Shown here: positions 23,966 to 35,200 of the stretch, one piece after another
Layout of the letters: every line of letters starts with the position of its first letter
Numbering within the stretch: position 1 is the first letter of the stretch
DNA from: Cyclina sinensis
Taxonomy: Eukaryota > Mollusca > Bivalvia > Venerida > Veneridae
Assembly: GCA_012932295.1 (NCBI GenBank)
Contig: JAAONU010000011.1
Location: 16,142,136 to 16,206,135 of the forward strand
Direction of reading: 5' to 3'
Length of the DNA: 64,000 bases
Notes under the pieces: model-generated
What the model saw: only the letters and a program-made list of their open reading frames with translations
Database searches by the model: none
What the model was told of the DNA's origin: nothing
Program-made: the position numbers and the translations under genes

Positions 23966-26900
23966 TCAAGCCTCTTCCTCCTCATCATCTTCCTCCGCCC
24001 CCTCCTCTTCTTCCTCGCCAAAGTCTCGGCTAGCTTCATCATCATCCAAACCCTCAGGATCATCATCGTCATCATCATCACCAACATATTCACCATTACC
24101 ATCAATCCTAGGTCGCTTAATCTAAATCATATGGCATAACAAATCATTTATGGAGTATGCAATTAGAAATCTTATTTTGTCATACTCTACCTCATTCTTA
24201 CCATTACTGCTCACCTGAATACTTTGCCTTTGAGTCTGCTGTTGAGCTAACATCAAAAGCTTTTTAAAGAATCTCTCTATATAAATCTATATGAATTAAA
24301 GTGACCCCCAGGGTAGAGCCAATTTTCACTCAAGGGGCATAATTTGAACAAACTTGGTAGATGACCTGTAGCTGATGCTCCATTAAAAATATCTAAGTTT
24401 TAGGCTTTGTGGTTTCAGACAAAAAGATTTTCAAAGTTTTCCCTATATAAGCCTATGTAAAATCAATTGACCCCTGGGGCAGGGCCAAATTTGACCCCAG
24501 GGGCATAATTTGAACAAATTTGGTAGAGGTCCACTAGGCAATGCTACATACCAAATCTTAAGGCTCAGGGCCTTGTGGTTTATGACAAGACGATTTTCAA
24601 AGTTTCCCCTATATAAGCCTTTGTAAAATTACTAAAATCAATTGACCCCTGGGAGGGCCAATTTTGACCCCGGGGGTATAATTTGAACAAACTTGGTAGA
24701 CGTCCACTAGACACTGCTACATACCAAATCTTAAGGCACAGGGCCTTGTGGTTTCAGACAAGACGATTTTCAAAGTTTTCCCTATATAAGCCTGGGGTGG
24801 GGCCAAATTTGACACCAGAAGTATCATTTGAACAAATCTGGTAGAGATCCGCTAGACAATGCTACATAACAAATCTTAAGGCTCAGGGCCTTGTGGATTC
24901 AGACAAGAAGATTTTCAAAGTTTTCCCTATATAAGCCTATGTAAAATCAATTGACCCCCATGGCAGGACCAAATCTGACCCCAGGGGCATAATGTGAACA
25001 AACTTGATAGAGGTCCACTTGACAATGCTACATACCAAATCTTAAGGCTCAGGGCCTTGTGGTTTCAGACAAGAAGATTTTCAAAGTTTTTCCTTTCAGT
25101 TGTCATAGCAAGCAGAGTTCTTGATGGAATTCTATTCTTTGAACAACTTTGGTAGAGCTTCAAACAAGGAATATCCCAGGCTTGTTTCGTCAATGTTGGC
25201 TTACTGCTTCAGAAGGAGGTGTTCCAGTCAAATTGTTTACTAAGCACGACACACTGATGCACGCCGACAGATGCCGGACAATCAATGATCCCAAAAGCTC
25301 ACCTTTGAGCACTTTGTGCTCAGGTGAGCTAAAAAAATAAATTCAGCAGGTAAGAATTACAACCTTACAAAAGCAATCACAGAGCAAAATAATTTCAAAT
25401 TCATTTTAAATCAAGTGATATTTTTGTTTTCAAGTTTGCCTTAAGACCAATGAGAAAGTCTATTTTTAAAAGGATAACATAACAGTATTCTAGTTTTGTG
25501 AAGTGGGTAGGTAACCTAATCACTACCCCTAAGCAGGACAAGTAAAGAACTCCCAATTACCTTCTCATGATTGACAGGTCAGTAGTAACTACAACCCACG
25601 TCTCTTCTTGCTATGAAAGGTTTAGTATTTTAACCCTTTACTCCATATATACGCATTTTTACACATGTGCAACCAGTGTAGATCCAGATCAGCCGGCACA
25701 TCTGTGCCGTCTGATCAGGATCTGCACTGGTCGCTTTGTGGTCAGAAATAGCCTAATGTTTCAAAAGGCGAATGTGCTGGCTGATCTGGATCTGCACTGT
25801 TCGCCCAAGCCATAAAGGTGTATATATGGAGGAAGTTAAATTTTTGTGAAGTCGTTAGACAAATGCCAACCATGACAATTAAACAAATGTATCTGTGTAG
25901 TAAGACTATTTCTATCTTTAAAGATTTACCCCTGAATGTGCCTCATCTTCGTCATCATCTTCACCAAACAAATCATTCAGGTTTTCTATTACCATGAAGT
26001 TCCGCCTGTTTTCATCTGTCAGTTCGATGCTTCCTTCCTGCTCCATTGACCTATCCACCAACACAGCCTGCCAACCTGCCTCACATGCTGCTTTTGCCTC
26101 TGTTCACATAATCATAATAAATACATTAAGCTTGTTCAAGGTCAAAACATAATTTCAAATTAAGCTGTTCAAGGTCAAAACATTTCAAATAAAACAAAAA
26201 CAGATGTTTCTCAAGTTCAACAGTCCAATATCAACAAAGTGATGGTACGTCCTGACATTCACTTGATTAGAGTTGCTTAATGGTATTTTATTGAAAGCTT
26301 CCTTTTTCTCTCACTGTGATATATAAGTTGCATGTCACAACATTAGAAACATGATCATATAATTTTAAGCATTATAGTTCTAAAATTTAAAATTTTCATT
26401 ATCTGATTTAACATTTTTTCAAACTTTCTATTACTATGGCAACTATTTATATTATACAATATCCTAGTTTAATGCAAATAAGAAGTTCCTAGAAATGAAA
26501 AAAATCTTGACTTTTTAAGATGCTTAAACTACAGTAGTTATTTACCAGCAGGATTGTCTGTTAAAAACAGGATTTCCTCGGACTCCACTTCATTTTCTTC
26601 TGAGATCAACTTTTTGATATTCCTATAGCTTTCGCTTTCTGTCTTTGGTCCTTGTGTACTATCAAAGAACCCTGTGAATATCTGTAACAAACAAACAAAT
26701 AATGAATGGAGGTATAAACAAAGGCACTGCTGTTAAATACTTGTTCACTGTATTAAAATCATTTCGGGATAAAGTTTTTGAAAAACAGCTGCCGGAAACT
26801 GTAAATTATAGACCCCTTGTGTAAACATGCCAAATTCAGTGTCAGGACAACAGAGAGACTTCAATCAATGACCCTGTGATATTCAAAGATCATGGAGATT

Positions 26901-29900
26901 TAGGCACAGACTATTGCAGTTAATTTTGGAGACTTTAGTACAGAACTTAAAGCCTCGGAACATTCACTGAAAGTGTTCGTTTAACAAGTCAAAACACTGA
27001 GTAGTTTACAGCTCAGAATTCAGGATCTTTATATTGCACACTGCTTTACTTGCCACACTGAACACTTGACCTCACACTGCTTTACCTGCTACACTGAACA
27101 CTTGACCTCACACTGCTTTACCTGCCACACTGAACACTTGACCTCACACTGCTTTACCTGCCACACTGAGCACTTGACCTCACACTGCTTTACCTGCCAC
27201 ACTGAACACTTGACCTCACACTGCTTTACCTGCCACACTGAACACTTGACCTCACACTGCTTTACCTGCCACACTGAACACTTGACCTCACACTGCTTTA
27301 CCTGCTACACTGAACACTTGACCTCACACTGCTTTACCTGCCACACTGAACACTTGACCTCACACTGCTTTACCTGCCACACTGAGCACTTGACCTCACA
27401 CTGCTTTACCTGCCACACTGAGCACTTGACCTCACACTGCTTTACCTGCCACACTGAACACTTGACCTCACACTGCTTTACCTGCCACACTGAGCACTTG
27501 ACCTCACACTGCTTTACCTGCCACACTGAACACTTGACCTCACACTGCTTTACCTGCCACACTGAACACTTGACCTCACACTGCTTTACCTGCCACACTG
27601 AACACTTGACCTCACACTGCTTTACCTGCCACACTTAACACTTGACCTCACACTGCTTTACCTGCCACACTGAACACTTGACCTCACACTGCTTTACCTG
27701 CCACACTGAACACTTGACCTCTGACATTTTAGCACTAGGTCTTAACATCTGACACATTTCCTCTTGCTGAGCAATTAAAATCTTAACTCCATTAACATGA
27801 CCAGATCAATAAACTGTTAATGGAAAGGAACTACATACATCTGTGATATCACCATCTGTTGAGTGAGCTAGGAGCAGTTTTTGAGCTTCTACACTTCCTG
27901 ATGAGTAAATGTACAACATAAAGGCTTCCTCGGCTATCTGCTGCAATACTGGGGCCACATCTTCAAACAACCTGTAGTACAAGGGAAGTCCTGAGTGAAA
28001 AACTAAGCAAAAACAGTGGACATATTTGTATCTTCTTGTGCACTTCTATCTTAACAATTTCCCATTGTCTGTGTTTAATTTAACCCATAATGGTAAAAAA
28101 CCTTCCAAGTGTTTGCACCCCAATTAACAAAAATTCATTTGGGTCGAAAGGGTTTACTGTCAAATGTATATGATACATGCCTGCTTCCTAGAACTGAATC
28201 ATCTACAGTATAAATAGAAAGAAGACAGTGTTCGACTGTTGTAATTCTAACAGCTTTCAAATATTACAGTGGACAAATTACTTTTAACACACTCTTAAAA
28301 GACAAAGACATGTAAACTTCTCAAACAAAATTCAAGGATAATAACTTACTCTCCCTCTATCTTTTTTGTTTTGTAAGCTTCCCGCCATATGTGCCCTTGC
28401 AAGTTTTTCAATTCTGTAGACTTTCTGTCAGCATCCATTTGTGCATTAACGTTACTAACAACTGCTTTGATAACGGCATCTTTATTATCATCTGTTTTAT
28501 CGGGAATTTCAACAACATCTGCCCCACTTTCTTTGTCTTTTGCTGCCTGCAGAATTTCAATGAATAAGGAATAACAACAAATGCAGATGCCTCTTTATCT
28601 ACAAGTGATTTGCATAGCAAAAGTTGCAATGAAATGCTGGAAATGGCTTTTTTTTCACACAAAAAAAGACACAGAAATGTCAGGGGTGCAAACTCATGCC
28701 CATGCATTATTATAATTGTAACATTTAATAATCTAAATACAAGGAAGTGTACGACTATTATAAATCAGTCTATCTGAATAATAAGTTGGTATACCAGAGC
28801 TCTTAATGCTGCAATGTCTGCTTGAGTTTCTTCCTCATCATATCTTGTGGATAGGTATGATTCTAAATTCTCTGTCACATATGGGAACAGTTTGTCCTGA
28901 AGCAATGAGAAAACAACATGTGCATGTATGTCAGTTTCAATTAGACAAGTCAATTAAGTCATGTACTTTGGTTAATAGGCTTTAAGACTTACACAGAATA
29001 CATAGTTATTTGAATATTGTGATGATTACTGGTACTTATTACTTGTCTACAAGGTATCAAACTAAACAGATTTAATTTATGACCCTTGATAACAAATTCT
29101 GAAATGTGTTTTATGAGTATCAAAGAAGACAAATATATTTATAGTTTCATTTGGATTTCTAGTGATCAATTTAGACCTGACCTAAAGGGCCCTAGGTTCA
29201 AACATCAGCTACTTATCGTTGGCCTACCGTAAATATCTCAAACTAATTTCATGAAAACAAGAAACTGAAGATTCACTGGAATTGCTAGGCTTTCATGACA
29301 CAGTAGTAATCCGACTGAGTTTGTATTGTCATAAAGGAGATTTATTTGTTCTTTACAGAGAAATCATGGTTCTCGCAAATTAATGTTTTTGAACAGTTCT
29401 GTAATTTGAGTAGCATGCTGCCAATAATCTGTTTTCACTTTACAGTGATTGGTTCTTTACAGCTTGTATGACAGTTTTCTTTTGAGAACTGCATGGTAAT
29501 GTGGATTATAAGTTGTGTATGAAGGGTACCGGTTATTTTTCTTGGTCACCTGATGTTTTAACAAAGGTATGATTTGATGTGTAAAGTAATTTTCTTTGTA
29601 AGATGTATCTTATTTTACTGTTTAAAAAAGATAACAACACTGGAACCAACCTTTGTAAAGGTTCTAGAGTTTTTGGTGATAAATCACTCAATACAGTAGT
29701 TGACTGGAGTTGACAGACTGTGAAGCTTATTATAACATATACATGTAATTATCTTGCAAAATTTACTACGTATTTTGTACAGATGATTCGTTTTAAATAC
29801 CTCATTTGACTTTATTTATGTCATATGACTTTATTTATGTCACTATATCATAGAGTGGTCAGATCAATGCTCGGCGTAAAATCAAAGGAATTTCTTTGAA

Positions 29901-31380
29901 GAGACTAAACAAATTACTCATTTCATGTTATGAACTAATTATATTCAAGAGTAAACTTTGCAAAATCCTTACGATGTTTCCCCATGTGAAACAACTGTGA
30001 CGTAAACAACAGGGCAGGCTATAAATAGACCAAGTAAAACATGTGCGGTTTGCACAAATTGTACCAATGCTCGGCGTACCGTAGATGACCTGATCGGCGA
30101 CCTTTCAAAAAGAAATCTTTTGCAATTATGCAAAGAACCTTTTTTGAACACAAAATGAATAAAGACATTTAAGTATTAAATAGATTGTTTCTATTCATTG
30201 CGTATCAGCGGAAGTACATGATCTCGTGTAGAAAACAATGCGTTTTGTCTGTTCCAATGGGATCCTCTCCCGTCTGCTATGCTTAAGTCACGTGATGATA
30301 CTGGAAGTTCAGAGAACGGTGAAAAGATAGACGAAATGACACTTAACTCGAATTAAAGAAAAGTTTTAAATCACTTTTAAGAAAAATATCAATTCCGTGA
30401 AAAAATAGATTTACGCCGAGCGTTGGTATACGCCGAGCGTTGGTACAAGCACTCTAATTTCATATTGTTTTAAGAAATTCTAGACATACTTGACAATACA
30501 ATGTAAACATGTTATTTATTGTAAATCTCAGATCATCCTATTCTATGAAATGTTTCGGGAATGTATTTGAATATGGGAGACACACATGCATTAATTGCTT
30601 CATAGATGTATAATAAAGTGACGAGACTGTGCAAATGATCTGGTGTTCTTTTCACAAAGGATTGTTGTGTTGTGTTAAGGATTCTGTATCCAGCACCCAG
30701 GACAACCTTGAGTTTATTCTTTTAAATGACCAAATTCAGTTTACAAACATGAAGTATACTACATAGCTTAGAAGTCATTAATATGGAAGACATGTATGGA
30801 AAATACAAGGTGATCTAACATAAAAGTCTTTTATTAACTCCTTTTGTTCAGGTGAGCTATTCTTAGGGGACATCTCAAAAATTTGTATCATTTTGAATGC
30901 TAAAGGTCCTAATCTTCCTTACAGCTTATCAATAACTCTTCCTTCTGTTTTCTAAAATAAATTTAAGAACTCGTCTGAAATAAAAAACATAAAATGCCAC
31001 ATAGAAATTCACTGATTTATCTATATCGACAACTGAAATTCCTTTGAGAAAACCCCCTGGAAGCTGTCAATCCTAACTATTATTTCATTTTACGATTTAG
31101 TCGTTTCGTTTGTTATTGTCAGCTACATGAACAAATAAAATCTGGCAGGAAATGAGGTATTTTTCTCTTTTCAAACGACAGAAACAGATTCGTGCAACAA
31201 AGAGACCAACGCGGAAACTGATATCACATGTGATACGAGTAACGAGAAAGATGCATAAAATTTGTTTACCTTTACGAATGTTATTGGCGTAATTGTGCCT
31301 TCTATATCAAGCACAAGGGCCTTCACTCCTTCCAAAAGGGATTCTCCTTCTTCTAACGTTCTTTTCGTCGGCGGGGCCAT
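23966..31380 (-). CDS. ENOPH1: Enolase-phosphatase E1 (methionine salvage), with an acidic C-terminal extension
   Basis: A HAD-superfamily enzyme (EC 3.1.3.77). It enolises and dephosphorylates 2,3-diketo-5-methylthio-1-phosphopentane to the acireductone in the methionine salvage pathway. Seven exons: 31270-31380, 28795-28896, 28350-28546, 27839-27971, 26546-26681, 25930-26099 and 23966-24121. They total 1005 nt (about 334 aa), and every splice phase closes. The start is the ATG at 31378-31380; longer frames lack an ATG. HAD motif I is D25-I-E-G-T, motif II is Y-S-S-G-S (159-163), the lysine is K194 in GPKTESESY, and motif IV is FLTD (220-223). LQGHIWR and SVEAQKLL are family hallmarks. Oddity: human ENOPH1 is about 261 aa, whereas here residues 284-334 add KRPR, a run of seven Asp and long Glu/Asp tracts. 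The gene is head-to-head with the RRBP1-like gene. Confidence 0.93.
24209..25331 (+). repeat. Large dispersed repeat with about five internal units and a terminal hairpin, in ENOPH1 intron 6
   Basis: From about 24296 to 25110, about five diverged units of 120-190 bp repeat the phrases tttgaacaaacttggtagag, gtccactagacaatgctac, ataccaaatcttaaggc, cttgtggtttcagacaagaa, gattttcaaagttttcccta and tataagcctatgtaaaatca. After the array comes a unique tail, then a near-perfect hairpin. AGCTCACC (25296-25303) pairs with GGTGAGCT (25323-25330), and TGAGCAC (25306-25312) pairs with GTGCTCA (25316-25322). The left end has the inverted partner GCTCACCTGA at 24209-24218. The architecture resembles pearl/Helentron-associated elements of bivalves (inference). 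It lies in the intron 24122-25929. Confidence 0.7.
25629..25840. mobile_element. MITE-like element with terminal inverted repeats and an internal hairpin, in ENOPH1 intron 6
   Basis: The ends are inverted copies of about 24 bp: left TTTAACCCTTTACTCCATAT and right, read as complement, TTTAACTTCCTCCATATATA. Inside, 25669-25734 forms a long hairpin. ccagtgtagatccagatcag pairs with ctgatcaggatctgcactgg, with two mismatches, around a perfect GGCACA/TGTGCC core. A second half-copy (gctgatctggatctgcactg) follows at about 25779. No transposase is present. Confidence 0.7.
27037..27720. repeat. Minisatellite: 19 copies of a 36-bp unit, in ENOPH1 intron 4
   Basis: Exactly 684 bp, or 19 x 36 bp. The unit on the plus strand begins cacactgctttacctgccac and ends actgaacacttgacct. 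Copies are nearly identical. Variants are a first copy with ctTgcc, two with gcTac (copies 2 and 8), several with gaGcac (copies 4, 10, 11, 13) and one with cttaac (copy 17). Because 36 is a multiple of 3 and the unit lacks stops in some frames, long open frames appear on both strands. These are a by-product of the repeat, not genes. Confidence 0.95.
29862..30446. repeat. Nested inverted repeats sharing GCTCGGCGTA, in ENOPH1 intron 1
   Basis: The 10-mer GCTCGGCGTA occurs forward at 29869-29878 and 30069-30078, and inverted (TACGCCGAGC) at 30412-30421 and 30429-30438. Flanking bases extend the pairing: the outer pair continues into aaatc/gattt and the inner pair into accaa/ttggt. It looks like a MITE inside another copy of itself, or one element with doubled ends. 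No coding sequence lies inside. Confidence 0.6.
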
Positions 31381-32244
31381 TTCTCTTTCCAGGTAAGGCA
31401 ACAAATGATCCAAATGAAACTTCAAAAAGGCCGACGCTTTCACAAAAGAATGGCTTCTGACAGGTGCGCAAAATTTGAACAGTAGATGGCGCTCTTTCTT
31501 TTTTCCGTGTCTGCTCTTTCACTAATGGGTACTTCATGAATATTTGCATCGAATATAATTTTTTTTCTTTAAACTGAAAAGTGTCACATAGGTTGTGTAT
31601 AAAAGAAAATAAAATCAGTAAATTTGCTTTTAAAGAATAAAATAATCTTGTTATGAAGTATTTCCGTTTACTAAATATGCAAACAAGACAGAAATATTTG
31701 TAGGGTGTAGAGACAAATAATGGAATAGAACTGTCAATTACCAACCAATGAAAATTGAGTTTACATCTTGCGTCTGCAAATTAAAGGATCCTCCATTGCA
31801 AAGAGTGGACAGCCGGTCGGAGGTGTGAAGTTGTGAAAAGGGTTGAGAAAAAAGGATTATTTGCACAAGTATGTGTTAATTGGCAATTACTCAATCTTAC
31901 AGCAATTATCTTTACGTGATTTCGATTGCAACTGAAGGTAGAAGACAGTCGTTTTTTCACAGAATTCGATTTTTCTCCATGACAGGCTTCAGCAGTTTGT
32001 CAGAAACCTGTTGACGTGGACGATTTTCAGTTCGTTATTGTGGTTATTAACATTTCAAAGGCAGTTTAGATTGAATTGCAATGCTAATCTTATTAAAATT
32101 TATATAAAAGTTTGTTCCATATCATAGATAGATGCATAATTGATCTATTTTCAGAAAAAGTCAACTGAAATACACACTGAGGCCTTGGGAGGGGCGTGAT
32201 ATAAACACACGTGTATTTTTTCTGAAGCTACACCTGAACGAGCC
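31381..32244. promoter_or_regulatory. Divergent promoter interval between ENOPH1 and the RRBP1-like gene
   Basis: The two start codons face away from each other, 864 bp apart. The interval must hold both 5' UTRs and probably a shared promoter. A good splice acceptor (ctattttcag, AG ending at 32154) precedes the RRBP1-like start by 90 bp, so that gene probably has a non-coding first exon somewhere in 31750-32000; the donor could not be chosen. No TATA box was identified with confidence. A CTCF-like motif lies at 31480-31493. Confidence 0.55.
31480..31493 (+). promoter_or_regulatory. CTCF-like motif
   Basis: CAGTAGATGGCGCT matches the bilaterian CTCF core (A-S-Y-A-G-R-K-G-G-C-R-S) at all of those positions and contains the AGATGGCGC form known from insects. 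It lies 100 bp upstream of the ENOPH1 start, in the divergent interval. Binding is inference. Confidence 0.4.
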
Positions 32245-35200
32245 ATGGAGTTGCAGGTAGTACTGATAGGTGCTGTTGTGTTTGTCATCTCAGCAGTGCT
32301 GATATATTTGATATCAGCTTTCACTATGAAAGAAAAAACATTTGAAGAAGTTATTGCAGAACAGAAGCGTGAACAAGAAGAACTGTTACTCAAAGTTAAG
32401 CAAGAGAAAAAAGCAGAAAAAGATGCTAGGAAAAGGTTTAAGGCAAAAGGTAAAGTCAAAGGGGAACACTCACCTAAAGTAGTAAGGGATCAGTCTCCAA
32501 AAGTCTCAATATCAGAACAAGAATTGAAGGAGCATAAGATGGTGAACATCGAACTAGAGCCAGAAATCATTGAACCAGTTGAACCCGAAAAACCCTTGAA
32601 AGTAGGAAAGAGTAAGAAGGACAAACCTGCCAAACCAATCCTTCACAACAAAGATGAAAAGACACCTGTTGTCTCTGAAGAATTTGTTGAAGAGTTTGTT
32701 CACAGGGGACCAGCTCCAAAGGATGATTTAGAACTGAAGCACATTCATGATGGTAAGAAAGATAAACCCAAGAAAGAGCCAAAAGAAAAAACAAAAAGGC
32801 ATGAAGAACCAAGACCTGTTGTTGAGGAGGTAATGAGAGCAACAGAAACAAGGGTTCAGGCTGCTGCACCACCCTCAAGTGAACCCAAAGTAAATTTTAA
32901 AGGTAAGCTTTCACAAAATATAATTAAACATCTTTATTAAAGTAATTAACATTATATGTCACAATAGACCGAGCTATATAGAATTGTACAAAATGTGAGT
33001 TTCTGTCAATTTCAGAACAACCAAGTATTCAGACTGCTTTTATATGACTAGTCTTTACTTCAAGAAAATGAGTATGCAACTTTCTTAGTTTGTGTGTCAC
33101 ATCATTTTTTAGACATATATGTAAAAATTGCATTAGAATTTTTCACCATGCACATTTTTTGCTTATGTTTTGTTTTGTTTCTAGACTCTGGGAACAGCAA
33201 ATTGATTGCATCCGTTAAGTCGGCTTCATTAAATGACAATGAAACTCAGTCTCTCATTGATATCTTACTTACAAAGCAAGGAATGACACCTGCTGTATCA
33301 TCCACAGACTGGAACAAGGTTTGTTAACATTTTATAATATAATGTGACACCAGTAGTGGGGAAAGCAGAAAGGTTGTTAATTCAAGCCAGTTAAGGAGAT
33401 GAAATTTGAAGACATTATGTTTCTAAACATCTGCAGCATATTTTCAGTGATATTTGTAACTTCAGTTATCTGTTGTGTATGTCACACAGCAGAAAATTTA
33501 TTATTTTATTGCTATTTTTCCTGTTTTTAAATCCTTAATAAGTGACTGTTTTTAAATCCTTAATAAGCGAGTCCATAAAATATTTTATGGCTCAGTGTTA
33601 CTTGAAGGATATTCAAGGGATAAATTAATGATATAGATGTACATTATTTATGTCCTTTGATACACAACTGAATTTTTTATTTAAGATATATCTTTCCATA
33701 TTACATTGTGTTCTGTTATTTTTCAGAAATCACAGAAAGGTGATCCAGTAGCTTTACTTAGAAAGCAGTTGGAAGAAAAAGAAAGATCCCTTCAAGAAGG
33801 TAAACTAAGGCAATTGTTACAAGAGAATTAAAGCTTTGAATAAATATTAATGGCTAAAATGTAACAAAATGCCTATTAACGATGGAAAGATTTTAGGACA
33901 TTTAAAACATAGTATCTTACTTGAGACCCTTTCTTGTAGGCATAAACACTCTGAATCAAGGTCTAAAGAAAGAGATCACACTAGCTTTCTTACATCAGTG
34001 GGATAGTTGTCTGAACTCCAGGTAGCAGGAAAAACGAGTATGGATTTGAAATGGCACAAATATCACAAACACAGAACTGTGTTGCAGAAACAGTAGTTTA
34101 ATATCTAACTTTTTTTACTGTAGAACAACAAATGTTAATGGCTGCTAATACAAAACTGAAGGAGATTAGACAAGAGCTGAACCAAGAGAAAATGAAATAC
34201 CAGACAATGGAGAAGAACTTTAAAGACAAGATGGAATATCAGGTAGTGTAATAATGTGTATTGAAAAAATTTCTTTGATTGAGCTATACCAAATAAATCA
34301 CAAAGTGAACTTGCTCATGTTATTTAGATTATCATTATAACATGGTGCAAATGCTAGATTATCATTATAACATGAGGCAAAACGCTAGATTATCATTATA
34401 ACATGATGCAAAACGCTGCAAATGCAGACGCTGAAGATCTGTCTGACTTCATTAGACTCTGATTATATGCAAAGTTTGGTAAGGCAAGCACTATGGCTTG
34501 TTTTATAAGTGTGGTGATGCAAGCATATGTGAAGAATGTGCCTGTTTTGTGTTTTGTTTTCTTTTTTTAAATACAAGTTAGAAAAAAACTTGTTAATGTA
34601 TTGTTATTCTTCACCTGAAATTTGTTGTGTGATTACTCTGAAACATACCCTCAGAGTGGTATCTGCTGTCTTAAAAAGCCATGCATTCATTTTAAATCAG
34701 AATTAAAAGAATTGCATGTAAACACATTGGTCAGTTGCTGTTTATTTACTCAAGTTTTACCTTGAATATTTATTCATTATATTGTTATTGTAAGGGTCGT
34801 GAAGTTCAGGCCTTGCATTCTCGTATTCAACACACTCATGACCAACATATGGTAGAGACCAACCAGCTTAGAGGTGTAATACAGAAACTGGAGGCTCAAG
34901 TGGGTGACCAGTCCACTCTTCAGAGGCTTGTAGAAGAAAATAATGGACTGAAGGAATTACTGACCAAAACCAAGTAAGTCTGCTCACTTACTGCTGTTTG
35001 AAGAAAAACTGATCTGTTCTGTGTTTTCATTTGTGAATTTATGAATCTGGTACTCAGCTGATGAGTGCCTTTTGAAGAGTACAATTTTATGGGAACCAGA
35101 TATGTCCTAAACTTTAGAAAGAATTCTAGTTGACACTTCTCATTCTTATCATTTACAGAGTATAGAAATGGAGTCTTAGTTTAAGCTGTCTACTGAAAAG

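Noticed and set aside
23847..24125. Serine-rich plus-strand open frame
   Set aside because: It is the antisense of the Asp/Glu codons of ENOPH1 exon 7 (GAT/GAG read backwards gives Ser codons).
27066..27638. Long open frames on both strands with 12-residue repeats
   Set aside because: They follow from a stop-free 36-bp minisatellite unit inside an ENOPH1 intron. There is no independent start, splice context or conservation signal.
27037..27720. Possible CRISPR-like array
   Set aside because: The units are directly adjacent with no variable spacers, and the genome is animal.
31307..31744. Minus-strand open frame overlapping ENOPH1 exon 1
   Set aside because: It is in another frame from the DIEGT motif, with no family resemblance.
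32151..32459. Minus-strand open frame rich in Ser/Phe
   Set aside because: Antisense shadow of RRBP1 exon 1.
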